Assembly (NCBI RefSeq): GCF_019139535.1 | Contig: NZ_CP077073.1 | Span: 633,501-697,500 of the forward strand | Reading direction: 5' to 3' | DNA length: 64,000 nt | Source: Pseudomonas muyukensis | GTDB taxonomy: Bacteria; Pseudomonadota; Gammaproteobacteria; Pseudomonadales; Pseudomonadaceae | In this document: positions 21,059-32,279 of the stretch, piece after piece | Layout of the letters: every line of letters begins with the position of its first letter | Position numbering within the stretch: position 1 is the first letter of the stretch | The notes under the pieces: model-generated | What the model was told of the DNA's origin: nothing | Database searches by the model: none | The model's input: only the letters and a program-made list of their open reading frames with translations | Translations under genes and position numbers: made by a program

Positions 21059-21072
21059 ATTATTATTCTTGT
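21059..21072 (-). promoter_or_regulatory. Putative Hfq/Crc (CA-motif) site in the GMC oxidoreductase leader
   Basis: The minus strand reads ACAAGAATAATAAT immediately upstream of the GMC ribosome site, about 18 nt before the ATG. It repeats the AAN pattern seen in the leader of the downstream transporter. Binding here would block translation initiation. Confidence 0.55.
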
Positions 21073-21172
21073 CCCGCCCCATCTTATTGATTAATTTCGC
21101 CGAGGAAACACGAGATTTCGCGCAGCCGTTGTGCGTTTTAGCACAGCGCCGGAGTAAGGATCGGCGCAAATT

Positions 21173-21259
21173 CTGTAGGAGCGGCTTCAGCCGCGATGCA
21201 GCCTTCGCGGTGCTTGGCATCCGCTTCGCGGATGATCGCGGCTAAAGCCGCTCCTACAG
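21173..21259. repeat. Inverted REP pair
   Basis: The arms 21173-21197 and 21235-21259 are complementary except for one position. They carry GGAGCGGCTTCAGCCGCGAT and its reverse complement, with CTGTAGGAGC ends. A small internal hairpin (CATCCGCTTCGCGGATG) lies between the arms. The pair sits between the divergent GMC and LysR genes, an unusual place for REPs, which prefer convergent gaps. Confidence 0.85.
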
Positions 21260-21293
21260 TGAATCGAGGCCAATGAACAGCCAAGGGATCAGT

Positions 21294-22181
21294 ATGTTCG
21301 ACTGGAACGATCTGCGGTTTTTCCTCGAGTTGCAGCGCAGCGGTCGTCTGCTGACCGCTGCCAAGCGCCTCAACACCACCCACAGCACCGTGGCCCGGCA
21401 TATCGAGAGCATCGAGAAGCACCTGGGCACCGCGCTGTTCGTCCAGCATGCCCAAGGCTACGAACTCACCCCCTCCGGCCAGGCCCTGCTCAAGCATGCC
21501 GAGGCCATGGAGAATACCGCGCTGCTGGCGCAGGAAGAGATCACCCAGGCCATCACCCCGCTGGGCAAGATCCGCCTGGGGGTCACCGAGGGCATCGGCA
21601 TCATGTTCTTCACCCCGCGCATGAAGTCGCTGTTCCAACGCTACCCGGGGCTGGAGGTGGAGCTGGTGGCCGTGCCGCGTTTCGTCAGCATCCTCAATCG
21701 CGAAGCCGAGATCAGCATTCACCTGGAACGCCCCAACGCCGACCTGCTGATCACCCGCAAGCTCACCGACTATCGCCTGGCCCTGTACGCCAGCCAGGAC
21801 TACCTGGACCGCGCACCAGCACTGCACAGCCGCGAGGATCTGGCCCGGCACAGCTGGATCGGCTATGTCGACGACCTGCTGTTCAGCCAGGAGCTGCTAT
21901 TGCTCAACAGTTTTTGCCGGGCGCCCAACGTGGTGTTTCGCAGCACCAGCGTGATCGCCCAGCAGCAAGCCGCCCAGGCCGGGCTGGGTATCGCCGTGCT
22001 GCCCAACTACATGGCCGGGCACGACCCGAAGCTGGTGCGCGTGCTGCCCAGCGAAACCATCCAGCGCAGCTACTGGATCTGCACCCGCCGCGAACTGCAC
22101 AAGTCGGTACGCCTGCGGGTGGTCTGGGACTACCTGCTGGCGCTGTGCGCCGCCGAGCAGGCTGCACTGCTAGCCGAGTAG
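21294..22181 (+). CDS. LysR-family transcriptional regulator
   Basis: A 295-residue LysR regulator. The N-terminal winged helix (about 1-60) reads WNDLRFFLELQRSGRLL, then the recognition helix around TTHSTVARHIESIEKHLG. The effector-binding domain follows from about residue 88 (LGKIRLGVTEGIG). The ATG at 21294 has AAGGG six nt before it; the ATG at 21273 is also in frame, with GAGG only 3 nt upstream. It is divergent from the GMC oxidoreductase gene and, by position, may control the GMC-MHS unit. The opposite neighbour, the TauE-type gene, converges on it with a 12-bp overlap. Confidence 0.93.
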   Translation: MFDWNDLRFFLELQRSGRLLTAAKRLNTTHSTVARHIESIEKHLGTALFVQHAQGYELTPSGQALLKHAEAMENTALLAQEEITQAITPLGKIRLGVTEGIGIMFFTPRMKSLFQRYPGLEVELVAVPRFVSILNREAEISIHLERPNADLLITRKLTDYRLALYASQDYLDRAPALHSREDLARHSWIGYVDDLLFSQELLLLNSFCRAPNVVFRSTSVIAQQQAAQAGLGIAVLPNYMAGHDPKLVRVLPSETIQRSYWICTRRELHKSVRLRVVWDYLLALCAAEQAALLAE

Positions 22182-22988
22182 CGCCTTGCTGGCCAGCAAC
22201 ACGGCAGCGCAGCAACCCGCAACCGCGAACAGCTGCTGCAGCCGTGGACCGGCCAGCTTGCTGGCCAAGGGCCTGGCCAGCAACAGGCCGAGCACCGCGC
22301 CCACGGCGAACGGCGCGCCGACCCACCAGTGCATGACCCCGGCCACGCTGGCGCTGACCACACTGCCGGTGGACACCAGGGCGATCACAGCCAGCGAAGT
22401 GGCGACGATGCTTTTCATGTCCAGGTTGGTATAGCGGTTCAAGGCCGGGATGATGACGAAGCCACCCCCCACGCCCAGCAACCCCGACAACAACCCCGAG
22501 AGCATCCCGGTGAATGCCAGCGCCCGAGCGCAGGGCAGGGTCCAGCGCAGGCGCCCCTGCAACGGGTTGAGCACGCAGGGCATGATCTGCCGCTCGCCAC
22601 AGGGCGACTGCCCACGCAACTCGCGTGCGGCCTTGCGCCAGATACGCCGGCAGGCATAGACCAGCACAGCGGCGAAAACCAGCGCCAACGGTGTGTTGGG
22701 TAACTGGTGCGCCAACATCAGCCCAAGCGGCGCACAGGCGATGCCGATCAGCGCGATGAACAGTGCCGCCCGATAGCGCACCAAGCCTTGGCGCAGGCCG
22801 AGCAAAGCACCGACCGCAGCCGCCAGGCCCACGGCCAGCAAACCGATCGGCGCTGCCTCGACCATGCTCAGGCCAAGCCCGAACACCAGCAGCGGCACGG
22901 CGAGGATTCCACCGCCGGCACCGGTCAACGCCAGTACCGCGCCAATGATCGCCCCGAGACCGGCGCCCAGCAGTTGCTGTTCGATCAC
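22170..22988 (-). CDS. TauE/SafE-family sulfite/organosulfonate exporter-like permease
   Basis: A 272-residue membrane protein of the TauE/SafE family (Pfam TSUP) with about eight hydrophobic segments arranged as two halves, each with a Gly-rich TGAGGG or GVGGGF turn. The start is a GTG at 22988 that overlaps the SQR stop codon (GTGA), so it is translationally coupled to SQR. The much longer ORF upstream lies inside SQR in another frame. Placed after persulfide dioxygenase and SQR genes, it most likely exports sulfite or thiosulfate produced by sulfide oxidation; this is inference from context. Its end overlaps the LysR gene end by 12 bp. Confidence 0.9.
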   Translation of the reverse strand: MIEQQLLGAGLGAIIGAVLALTGAGGGILAVPLLVFGLGLSMVEAAPIGLLAVGLAAAVGALLGLRQGLVRYRAALFIALIGIACAPLGLMLAHQLPNTPLALVFAAVLVYACRRIWRKAARELRGQSPCGERQIMPCVLNPLQGRLRWTLPCARALAFTGMLSGLLSGLLGVGGGFVIIPALNRYTNLDMKSIVATSLAVIALVSTGSVVSASVAGVMHWWVGAPFAVGAVLGLLLARPLASKLAGPRLQQLFAVAGCCAAVLLASKALLG

Positions 22989-24265
22989 TGCGACGCCTCG
23001 ACCAGCAAGGGTTGTGGCTTGGCCAACCATTCCCGGCCCTTGAGCATGGCCTGCCAGTACAGCGGTGGCAGGATCTGCGCCTTGAGCAACCAGGCCAGGC
23101 GGGTGGGCTTGCGGCCATCGAGCAACCAACGCGGGAAGCTCGGCGCGACCTTGCCGCCGTAGGTGAACTCGGCCAGGACGATCTTGCCGCGCTCCACGGT
23201 CAACGGACAGGAGCCGTAGCCATCGTACTGGGCCAAGGTCGACAGGCGGCCGAGCGCCACCAGCACATTGTTGGCCACCACTGGTGCCTGCTTGCGCGCC
23301 GCGGCGGCGGTCTTGGCATTGCTGGTATTGGCCACGTCGCCCAGCGCGTGGACATTGCCGAACTGGCGGTGGCGCAGGGTATGCGGGTCGACGTCCACCC
23401 AGCCGGCGGCATCGGCCAGTGGGCTGTGGCGGATGAAATCCGGCGCGACCTGTGGCGGTACCACGTGCAGCATGTCGAAGGTTTCGACGCGGGTCTCGCT
23501 GCTGCCGTCGGGGAGGGTACGGGTGAACGTGGCGCGCTTGTTCGGACCATCCACCGCCGTCAGGCGATGCTGGTAGTTCAGGTCCACGCCGTACTTGTCG
23601 ATGTAGCTCATCAGCGCCGGCACATAGTCGGGCACCCCGAACAGCACGGCACCGGCATTGAAGAAGCTGGCGCGCACGTTACCGAGATGGCCGTGGCGCA
23701 GCCAGTGGTCGCAGGACAGGTACAACGCCTTCTGCGGCGCGCCGGCGCATTTGATCGGCATCGGCGGCTGGGTGAACAGGGCCCGGCCTTGCTTGAGGTT
23801 CTGTACCAGTTGCCAGGTATAGGGCGCCAGGTCGTAACGATAGTTGGAGGTGACGCCGTTGCGCCCGAGGGTTTCGCCCAGGCCTTCGATAGCCTGCCAA
23901 TCCAGCTTCAACCCTGGGCAGACCACCAGTTGTTCATAGCTGACGGCGCGGCCATCGTCGAGGATGACCAATTGCCCTTGCGGGTCGAAGCCCTCGACCC
24001 GCGCCTTGATCCAGCGCACGCCGCGGGGCAGGGTGGCAGCCATGGTGTGGGCGGTGCTCGGTGCCTTGAACACGCCGGCACCGACCATGGTCCAGCCGGG
24101 TTGGTAGTAGTGCACCTCGGCAGGATCGATCAGGGCGATATCCAGCGACGGGTCGCGGGCTATCAGGCTCGAGGCGGTGGCGATACCAGCGGCACCGGCG
24201 CCGACAATCACCACCTTATGGTGGTCGGCACGGGAGGTATCGGTAGGGGGCAGCAGGGCAGGCAT
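22985..24265 (-). CDS. sqr: Sulfide:quinone oxidoreductase
   Basis: SQR oxidises sulfide at the membrane, passing electrons to ubiquinone and sulfur to an acceptor such as glutathione. The 426 residues carry the FAD motif VGAGAAG (21-27). The Cys pair C173 (MPIKCAGAPQK) and C353 (YGSCPLT) has spacing close to that of the catalytic Cys pair in human-type SQR, so this is probably a type II enzyme. The second FAD-binding block is NVHALGDVANTSNAKTAAAARKQAP. The gene follows the persulfide dioxygenase gene (41 bp gap) and precedes the TauE-type permease gene. Confidence 0.93.
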   Translation of the reverse strand: MPALLPPTDTSRADHHKVVIVGAGAAGIATASSLIARDPSLDIALIDPAEVHYYQPGWTMVGAGVFKAPSTAHTMAATLPRGVRWIKARVEGFDPQGQLVILDDGRAVSYEQLVVCPGLKLDWQAIEGLGETLGRNGVTSNYRYDLAPYTWQLVQNLKQGRALFTQPPMPIKCAGAPQKALYLSCDHWLRHGHLGNVRASFFNAGAVLFGVPDYVPALMSYIDKYGVDLNYQHRLTAVDGPNKRATFTRTLPDGSSETRVETFDMLHVVPPQVAPDFIRHSPLADAAGWVDVDPHTLRHRQFGNVHALGDVANTSNAKTAAAARKQAPVVANNVLVALGRLSTLAQYDGYGSCPLTVERGKIVLAEFTYGGKVAPSFPRWLLDGRKPTRLAWLLKAQILPPLYWQAMLKGREWLAKPQPLLVEASQ

Positions 24266-24306
24266 GGCAAGTGTTCCTTTGAATCTCGTTATGGGTGCAG
24301 CGTGGC

Positions 24307-25191
24307 TTACAACTTGTTCAGTGGAATTTTCAGGTAGCTCACGCCGTTCGCTTCTGGCTCGGGGAACTGTCCGCTGCGCATGTTGATCTGCACCGAGGGC
24401 AGGATCAGCACGGGCATGTCGAGGGTCTTGTCGCGGGCTTCGCGCATCTCGACGAAGCTGTCTTCGTTGACGCCTTCATGGATATGGATGTTGTCGGCGC
24501 GCTGCTCGGCCACGGTGGTCATGAACCGCAGCTCGCGGCCACCGGGCAAGTAGTCGTGGCACATGAACAGCCGGGTCTGGTCGGGGAAGGCCAGCAAGCG
24601 ACGAATCGAGCGGTACAGGGTTCTCGCGCTGGCGCCGGGGAAGTCGCAGCGCGCGGTACCGTAGTCAGGGGTGAACAGCGTGTCGCCGACAAATACGGCA
24701 ATCTCGCCTGCATCCTCGACCATGTAGCTCATGCATGCCGGGGTATGCCCAGGGGTATGCAGGGCACGGGCATGCAGGTTGCCGATGCGGAAGCCTTCTT
24801 CATCAACGAGCAGTACATCGAACTGGCTGCCATCCCGGGCAAAGCCGGGCTCGGCATTGAACAAGGTGCCGAAGACTTTCTGCACCTGGGTGATCTGCGC
24901 GCCGATGGCGATGCTGCCCCCCAGCTTTTCCTTGAGATAGGCCGCTGCGGACAGGTGGTCGGCGTGCACATGGGTATCCAGAATCCATTGCACCTTGGCG
25001 CCCAGCGCCTCGACCCGGGCGATCAGCTTGTCTGCCGAATCGGTGCAGGTGCGCCCAGACTTGGGGTCGTAGTCCAGCACGCTGTCGATCAGCGCGCACT
25101 GGCGCGTCTCGCCATCCATGACCAGGTAGCTGATGGTCCAGGTCGCTTTGTCGAAGAACGCTTCAACGTGAAGGTTGTTGCCGATGATCAT
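24307..25191 (-). CDS. pdo: Persulfide dioxygenase (metallo-beta-lactamase superfamily)
   Basis: This non-haem iron dioxygenase oxidises glutathione persulfide to sulfite, the step after SQR. The 294 residues have the metal motif THVHADHL (H74, H76, D78, H79), the second His in [13 protein letters not shown], and the Asp of FVGDTLF. The extra [18 protein letters not shown] block is typical of ETHE1/persulfide dioxygenases rather than glyoxalase II. It is first in a pdo-sqr-tauE operon whose upstream region contains a candidate sigma-54 promoter and a repeat array, with the FisR-type activator divergent from it. Confidence 0.92.
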   Translation of the reverse strand: MIIGNNLHVEAFFDKATWTISYLVMDGETRQCALIDSVLDYDPKSGRTCTDSADKLIARVEALGAKVQWILDTHVHADHLSAAAYLKEKLGGSIAIGAQITQVQKVFGTLFNAEPGFARDGSQFDVLLVDEEGFRIGNLHARALHTPGHTPACMSYMVEDAGEIAVFVGDTLFTPDYGTARCDFPGASARTLYRSIRRLLAFPDQTRLFMCHDYLPGGRELRFMTTVAEQRADNIHIHEGVNEDSFVEMREARDKTLDMPVLILPSVQINMRSGQFPEPEANGVSYLKIPLNKL

Positions 25192-25249
25192 TGCACTCTC
25201 CAGTTATCCACCAGGCCTCCTTGAAGGCATAGGCAGTGCAGGGTGCTTT

Positions 25250-25265
25250 ATCAAGATACATGCCA
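25250..25265 (-). promoter_or_regulatory. Candidate sigma-54 promoter for pdo-sqr-tauE
   Basis: The minus strand reads TGGCATGTATCTTGAT, close to the TGGCAC-N5-TTGCW consensus. The -24 GG is present; the -12 GC is GA. Transcription would start about 47 nt before pdo. A sigma-54 activator gene lies immediately beyond it. Confidence 0.5.
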
Positions 25266-25289
25266 GCCTTTCAGATAAGACGCCGTCCC

Positions 25290-25336
25290 CTTGCAGAAGC
25301 GGCCTCGTGCCGCGATGGGCTGCGCAGCAGCCCCAT
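25290..25336. repeat. Degenerate single REP element
   Basis: GCAGAAGCGGCCTCGTGCCGC resembles the REP word GTAGGAGCGGCCTTGTGTCGC with several changes. It is followed by the small hairpin GGGCTGCGCAGCAGCCC. It lies between the sigma-54 promoter and the heptamer array. Confidence 0.6.
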
Positions 25337-25352
25337 CCCAGCCAACCAAAGG

Positions 25353-25400
25353 TGACAGTTCCTGGCAGTCGACTGTCAGCCAATGGCAGTGTTTGGCAGT
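25353..25400. promoter_or_regulatory. TGRCAGT heptamer array, putative upstream activating sites
   Basis: Five copies of TGRCAGT occur in 48 bp: plus strand at 25353, 25363, 25384 and 25394, and minus strand at 25372-25378. The tandem pairs are exactly 10 bp apart, and the middle two form the near-palindrome TGGCAGTCGACTGTCA (25363-25378). The array lies about 90-150 bp upstream of the sigma-54-like promoter and just before the activator gene, the expected place for enhancer sites of that activator. Confidence 0.65.
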
Positions 25401-25438
25401 CCTTGCTACCCTCGCCAGGTCCTTCATCTGGTGCTGTC

Positions 25439-26737
25439 ATGCTAGCCGCTTCCCATCCCGCGATCCTCGCGCTGGTGTCCTATCTCGAACACGATGTGCT
25501 GCCCAGCATCGTGCTCGATACCGACTACAACATCCTTGCCGCCAATGCCGCCTATCGTCGTCAGTTCGGCAGCGAGACGCATGCGCCGATCGGCGAGAAA
25601 TGCCATCGGGTCTCGCACCACTATGCCGTGCCCTGCGACCAGGCCGGAGAGCATTGCCCGCTGCGCAAGTCGCTGGACAGCAAGGTGCCAGAGCGCGTGT
25701 TGCACATCCATCACACTCCGCGAGGGCCGGAACATGTGGATGTGGAACTGCGCCCGATCCTCGATGACCAGGGCAGGGTAGTGGCCTTCGTCGAGCGCCT
25801 GACCAGCGTCACCCTGGCATCGGCACAACCTCAACAACAAGGGCTGGTTGGCCGGGCGCCTGCCTTCAAGACCGCCGTGGCCAGTTTGCAGCGCGCAGCC
25901 CCTGCGCAGATTCCAGTGTTGCTCCAGGGCGAGTCGGGCACGGGCAAGGAGCTGTTTGCCCGCGCCTTGCACCTGGGCAGCCCACGAGCCAATGGCCCCC
26001 TGGTGGTGGTGGACTGCACCGGGCTGACCGAGTCGTTGTTCGAGAGTGAACTGTTCGGCTACGAGAAGGGCGCCTTCACCGGCGCAACTCAACGCAAGAT
26101 CGGCCTGGCCGAAGCCGCTCACGGTGGCACCTTGTTCCTCGATGAGATCGGTGAGGTGCCGCTGGCCATGCAGGTGAAACTGCTGCGCCTGATCGAGTCC
26201 GGCAGCTTCCGCCCGGTCGGCAGCACGCGCACGGTCCATTCGGACTTTCGCCTGGTCTCGGCCACGCACAAGCCATTGAAAGAGATGGCTGCCGAAGGGA
26301 CGTTTCGCGAAGACCTGTATTACCGCATCAGCGGATTCCCGATTCGCCTGCCGTCACTACGTGAGCGAGGCGAGGATTTACCGTTGCTCTGTGAGAGCCT
26401 GCTGCAACGCCTGGCCGGCAAGCATGCGCCCAAGGTTACCGCCGAAGCGCTCGAGTGCCTCAACCTGCATACCTTCCCAGGCAACATTCGCGAGCTCAGG
26501 AACATCCTGGAGCGGGCCAGGCTGTTTGCCGATGATGGTTTCATTCGCCCGGAGCATCTTACCGAGGACATCCATCCAGTGGCAGATCAGAGCCATTTCG
26601 GCCGTCGCGGACGCAATGAAATGGCCGAACTGGCGCATGCCTTGGAGACCTTCAAAGGCTCACGTAACGAGCTGGCGGCACATCTGGGCATGAGTGAGCG
26701 AACTCTCTATCGCCGTCTCAAATCACTAGGGCTTTGA
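25439..26737 (+). CDS. fisR: Sigma-54-dependent activator of sulfide oxidation, FisR type
   Basis: A 432-residue enhancer-binding protein. A PAS-like sensor domain (about 1-120) is followed by an AAA+ domain with Walker A GESGTGKE (164-171), the sigma-54 contact loop GAFTGA (211-216) and [10 protein letters not shown], then a C-terminal Fis-type helix-turn-helix (about 410-432). The sensor has C55, C66 and C73. Their spacing (11 and 7) equals that of the three Cys by which FisR of Cupriavidus senses sulfane sulfur. The start is the ATG at 25439; a longer ORF from 25175 covers the regulatory region and is rejected. It is divergent from pdo-sqr-tauE, its likely target. Confidence 0.9.
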   Translation: MLAASHPAILALVSYLEHDVLPSIVLDTDYNILAANAAYRRQFGSETHAPIGEKCHRVSHHYAVPCDQAGEHCPLRKSLDSKVPERVLHIHHTPRGPEHVDVELRPILDDQGRVVAFVERLTSVTLASAQPQQQGLVGRAPAFKTAVASLQRAAPAQIPVLLQGESGTGKELFARALHLGSPRANGPLVVVDCTGLTESLFESELFGYEKGAFTGATQRKIGLAEAAHGGTLFLDEIGEVPLAMQVKLLRLIESGSFRPVGSTRTVHSDFRLVSATHKPLKEMAAEGTFREDLYYRISGFPIRLPSLRERGEDLPLLCESLLQRLAGKHAPKVTAEALECLNLHTFPGNIRELRNILERARLFADDGFIRPEHLTEDIHPVADQSHFGRRGRNEMAELAHALETFKGSRNELAAHLGMSERTLYRRLKSLGL

Positions 26738-26738
26738 G

Positions 26739-26754
26739 CGTTCCACGTGGAACA
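26739..26754. other. parS: parS site (one mismatch)
   Basis: CGTTCCACGTGGAACA differs from the Pseudomonas ParB-binding palindrome TGTTCCACGTGGAACA only at the first base. It begins one base after the fisR stop codon. Confidence 0.88.
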
Positions 26755-26840
26755 CTCAACGAGACACTGCTGAATAGTATTGTTTTGATATCACCACTCA
26801 AGGAAGATTGCGAGCTTTGCCCTGGCTCACGGAGAGAGCG

Positions 26841-27509
26841 TTGAAAAAGATCATCGGCTTGGCCTTAATTACTGCAGCCCTGCAGGGCTGCAGCTTCTAT
26901 GAAAAAACCAACATTCGAAACGAGGCCGAGACGGCCAAGTACGACCCCGCTACCATGGCTCGCATTCGCGCTTTTACGTCTCCGGAAATCACCGGGTACT
27001 ATCAGGCCAATGCAACCTGTGAACAGTTTCGCCCCCTCCAAACCAAGGAAGGCAATCCGCTCACTGTAACGTTCAAAGATCGAACCTCTACCAAGCAGTA
27101 CATGCTTTGGAGGAGGGTCGATCTGTTGGGAATGGTCGAAGAAGACTACATCAACCGCACCATCGGTATTCCCGCTTCGACAACGACAGAAGAGCTGAAG
27201 AACGACCGGGTAGGTTACAACGAGCATGTGATCCCGGCAGGCAAACCTGTCGTCCTGAGCTTGGGTTACCACGCTGTCTCTGATCAGGGAAAAGCCTGGT
27301 GCTACCCAAAACCTGTCTACCTGGTACCACAAGCGGGGAAGGACTATGAGGTCAGGTACATCACCGAAAAGGAAAGCTTCATGTCCTCGTCCTGCAAAGT
27401 CTCAGTCAGCGAGCTGACTGGCAATGCTCCGGTCAAGACGCCGCAGCCTGTGAGAATCGGAGTCTGTGTGCCGGACAAAGGCTACCTCTATAAATCCGTA
27501 GAGCCGTGA
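26841..27509 (+). CDS. Putative lipoprotein of unknown function
   Basis: A 222-residue protein starting at the TTG at 26841 (MKKIIGLALITAALQGCSF) with GGAGAG just before it. The lipobox L14-Q15-G16-C17 predicts lipidation at C17. An upstream in-frame start would place eleven residues before the signal peptide and is less likely. After the signal sequence there are four Cys at about 69, 165, 196 and 219 and no recognised domain. GC content and codon use are visibly lower than in the neighbours, suggesting acquisition or fast evolution. It stands alone between the sulfide regulator and gyrB, with a shared terminator downstream. Confidence 0.75.
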   Translation: MKKIIGLALITAALQGCSFYEKTNIRNEAETAKYDPATMARIRAFTSPEITGYYQANATCEQFRPLQTKEGNPLTVTFKDRTSTKQYMLWRRVDLLGMVEEDYINRTIGIPASTTTEELKNDRVGYNEHVIPAGKPVVLSLGYHAVSDQGKAWCYPKPVYLVPQAGKDYEVRYITEKESFMSSSCKVSVSELTGNAPVKTPQPVRIGVCVPDKGYLYKSVEP

Positions 27510-27541
27510 GGTAACAGCCGATCACCGTCAGACGGGCAAAA

Positions 27542-27575
27542 AAAAGCCAATACTCACGTATTGGCTTTTTCTTTT
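27542..27575. terminator. Bidirectional terminator between lipoprotein gene and gyrB
   Basis: AAAAGCCAATAC-TCAC-GTATTGGCTTTT (27542-27569) is a perfect stem followed by TTCTTTT, with an A-run on the other side. It serves both convergent genes. Confidence 0.85.
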
Positions 27576-27592
27576 GCGTACCGCCCGAGTGA

Positions 27593-31121
<3,529 letters not shown>

Positions 31122-31135
31122 GTCGCCTGCTTAGG

Positions 31136-32239
31136 TTACAGACGCATCGGCATGACAACGTAGGACGAGTCGTCATTGCCCGCTTCCTGCAGCAAGGCGC
31201 TGCTGTTGGAGTCAGACAGAATCAGGCGAACCTGTTCGGTGGTCATGACACCCAGCACGTCCAGCAGGTAGCTGACGTTGAAACCGATCTCCAGCGAGCT
31301 GCCGTTGTAGTCGACGCTGATCTCTTCTTCCGCTTCTTCCTGTTCCGGGTTGTTGGCCTGGATCTTCAGCTGGCCGGCGGCCAGTTGCAGGCGAATACCA
31401 CGGTACTTCTCGTTGGACAGGATCGCGGTACGGCTGAACGCTTCGCGCAGGGCCTGGCGATCACCGATGACCAGCTTGTCACCGCCCTTGGGCAGGACGC
31501 GCTCGTAGTCTGGGAACTTGCCATCGACCAGCTTGGAGGTGAAGGTGAATTCACCGGTGGTGGCGCGGATGTGGTGCTGGCCCAGGACAATGCTGACCAT
31601 GCCTTCCGGATCGGTGAGCAGACGCGCCAGTTCGAGGATACCCTTGCGTGGCACGATGACCTGGTGACGATCAGCCTGGCCAATCGGCGCCTGCATGGCA
31701 CACAGGGCCAGACGGTGACCGTCGGTGGCAACGGCGCGCAGGGTGTCGGTGGACACCTCCAGCAGCATGCCGTTGAGGTAGTAACGCACGTCCTGCTGGG
31801 CCATGGCGAAGCTGGTGCGTTCGATGAGGCGACGCAGCTTGCTCTGTTCCAGGTTGCAGGTCAGCGAGCCCGGGCCTTCTTCCACGGTGGGGAAATCATT
31901 GGCCGGCAGGGTCGACAGGGTGAAACGGCTGCGACCGGCCTTGACCAGCAGCTTCTGCTCGTCGACCTTGATGTCGATCAGCACGTCGCTGGGCAGGCTC
32001 TTGCAGATGTCCATCAGCTTGCGCGCCGGGACGGTGATCTCGCCTGGCTCCGCAGGCTCTTCCAGCTGGACGCGGCCAACCAGTTCGACTTCCAGGTCGG
32101 TACCGGTCAACGACAGTTGCTGGCCTTGCACGACCAGCAGCACGTTGGACAGTACCGGCAAGGTCTGGCGGCGCTCGACGACGCCGGCGACCAGTTGCAG
32201 GGGTTTCAACAGGGCTTCGCGTTGAATGGTGAAATGCAT
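31136..32239 (-). CDS. dnaN: DNA polymerase III beta sliding clamp
   Basis: DnaN is the ring-shaped processivity clamp. It is 367 residues with three repeated clamp domains. The N-terminal MHFTIQREALLKPLQLVAG and the C-terminal SSYVVMPMRL ending, which forms the pocket for clamp-binding peptides, are typical. It lies 40 bp downstream of dnaA and 14 bp upstream of recF in the same operon. Confidence 0.99.
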   Translation of the reverse strand: MHFTIQREALLKPLQLVAGVVERRQTLPVLSNVLLVVQGQQLSLTGTDLEVELVGRVQLEEPAEPGEITVPARKLMDICKSLPSDVLIDIKVDEQKLLVKAGRSRFTLSTLPANDFPTVEEGPGSLTCNLEQSKLRRLIERTSFAMAQQDVRYYLNGMLLEVSTDTLRAVATDGHRLALCAMQAPIGQADRHQVIVPRKGILELARLLTDPEGMVSIVLGQHHIRATTGEFTFTSKLVDGKFPDYERVLPKGGDKLVIGDRQALREAFSRTAILSNEKYRGIRLQLAAGQLKIQANNPEQEEAEEEISVDYNGSSLEIGFNVSYLLDVLGVMTTEQVRLILSDSNSSALLQEAGNDDSSYVVMPMRL

Positions 32240-32279
32240 GGTCTAGTCCCTTGCCTTCAATAAGCTGCGCAGACGGCCA

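Noticed and set aside
25175..25438. N-terminal extension of the FisR-like protein
   Set aside because: It would cover the sigma-54 promoter, a REP relic and the heptamer array; the PAS domain begins at the ATG at 25439.
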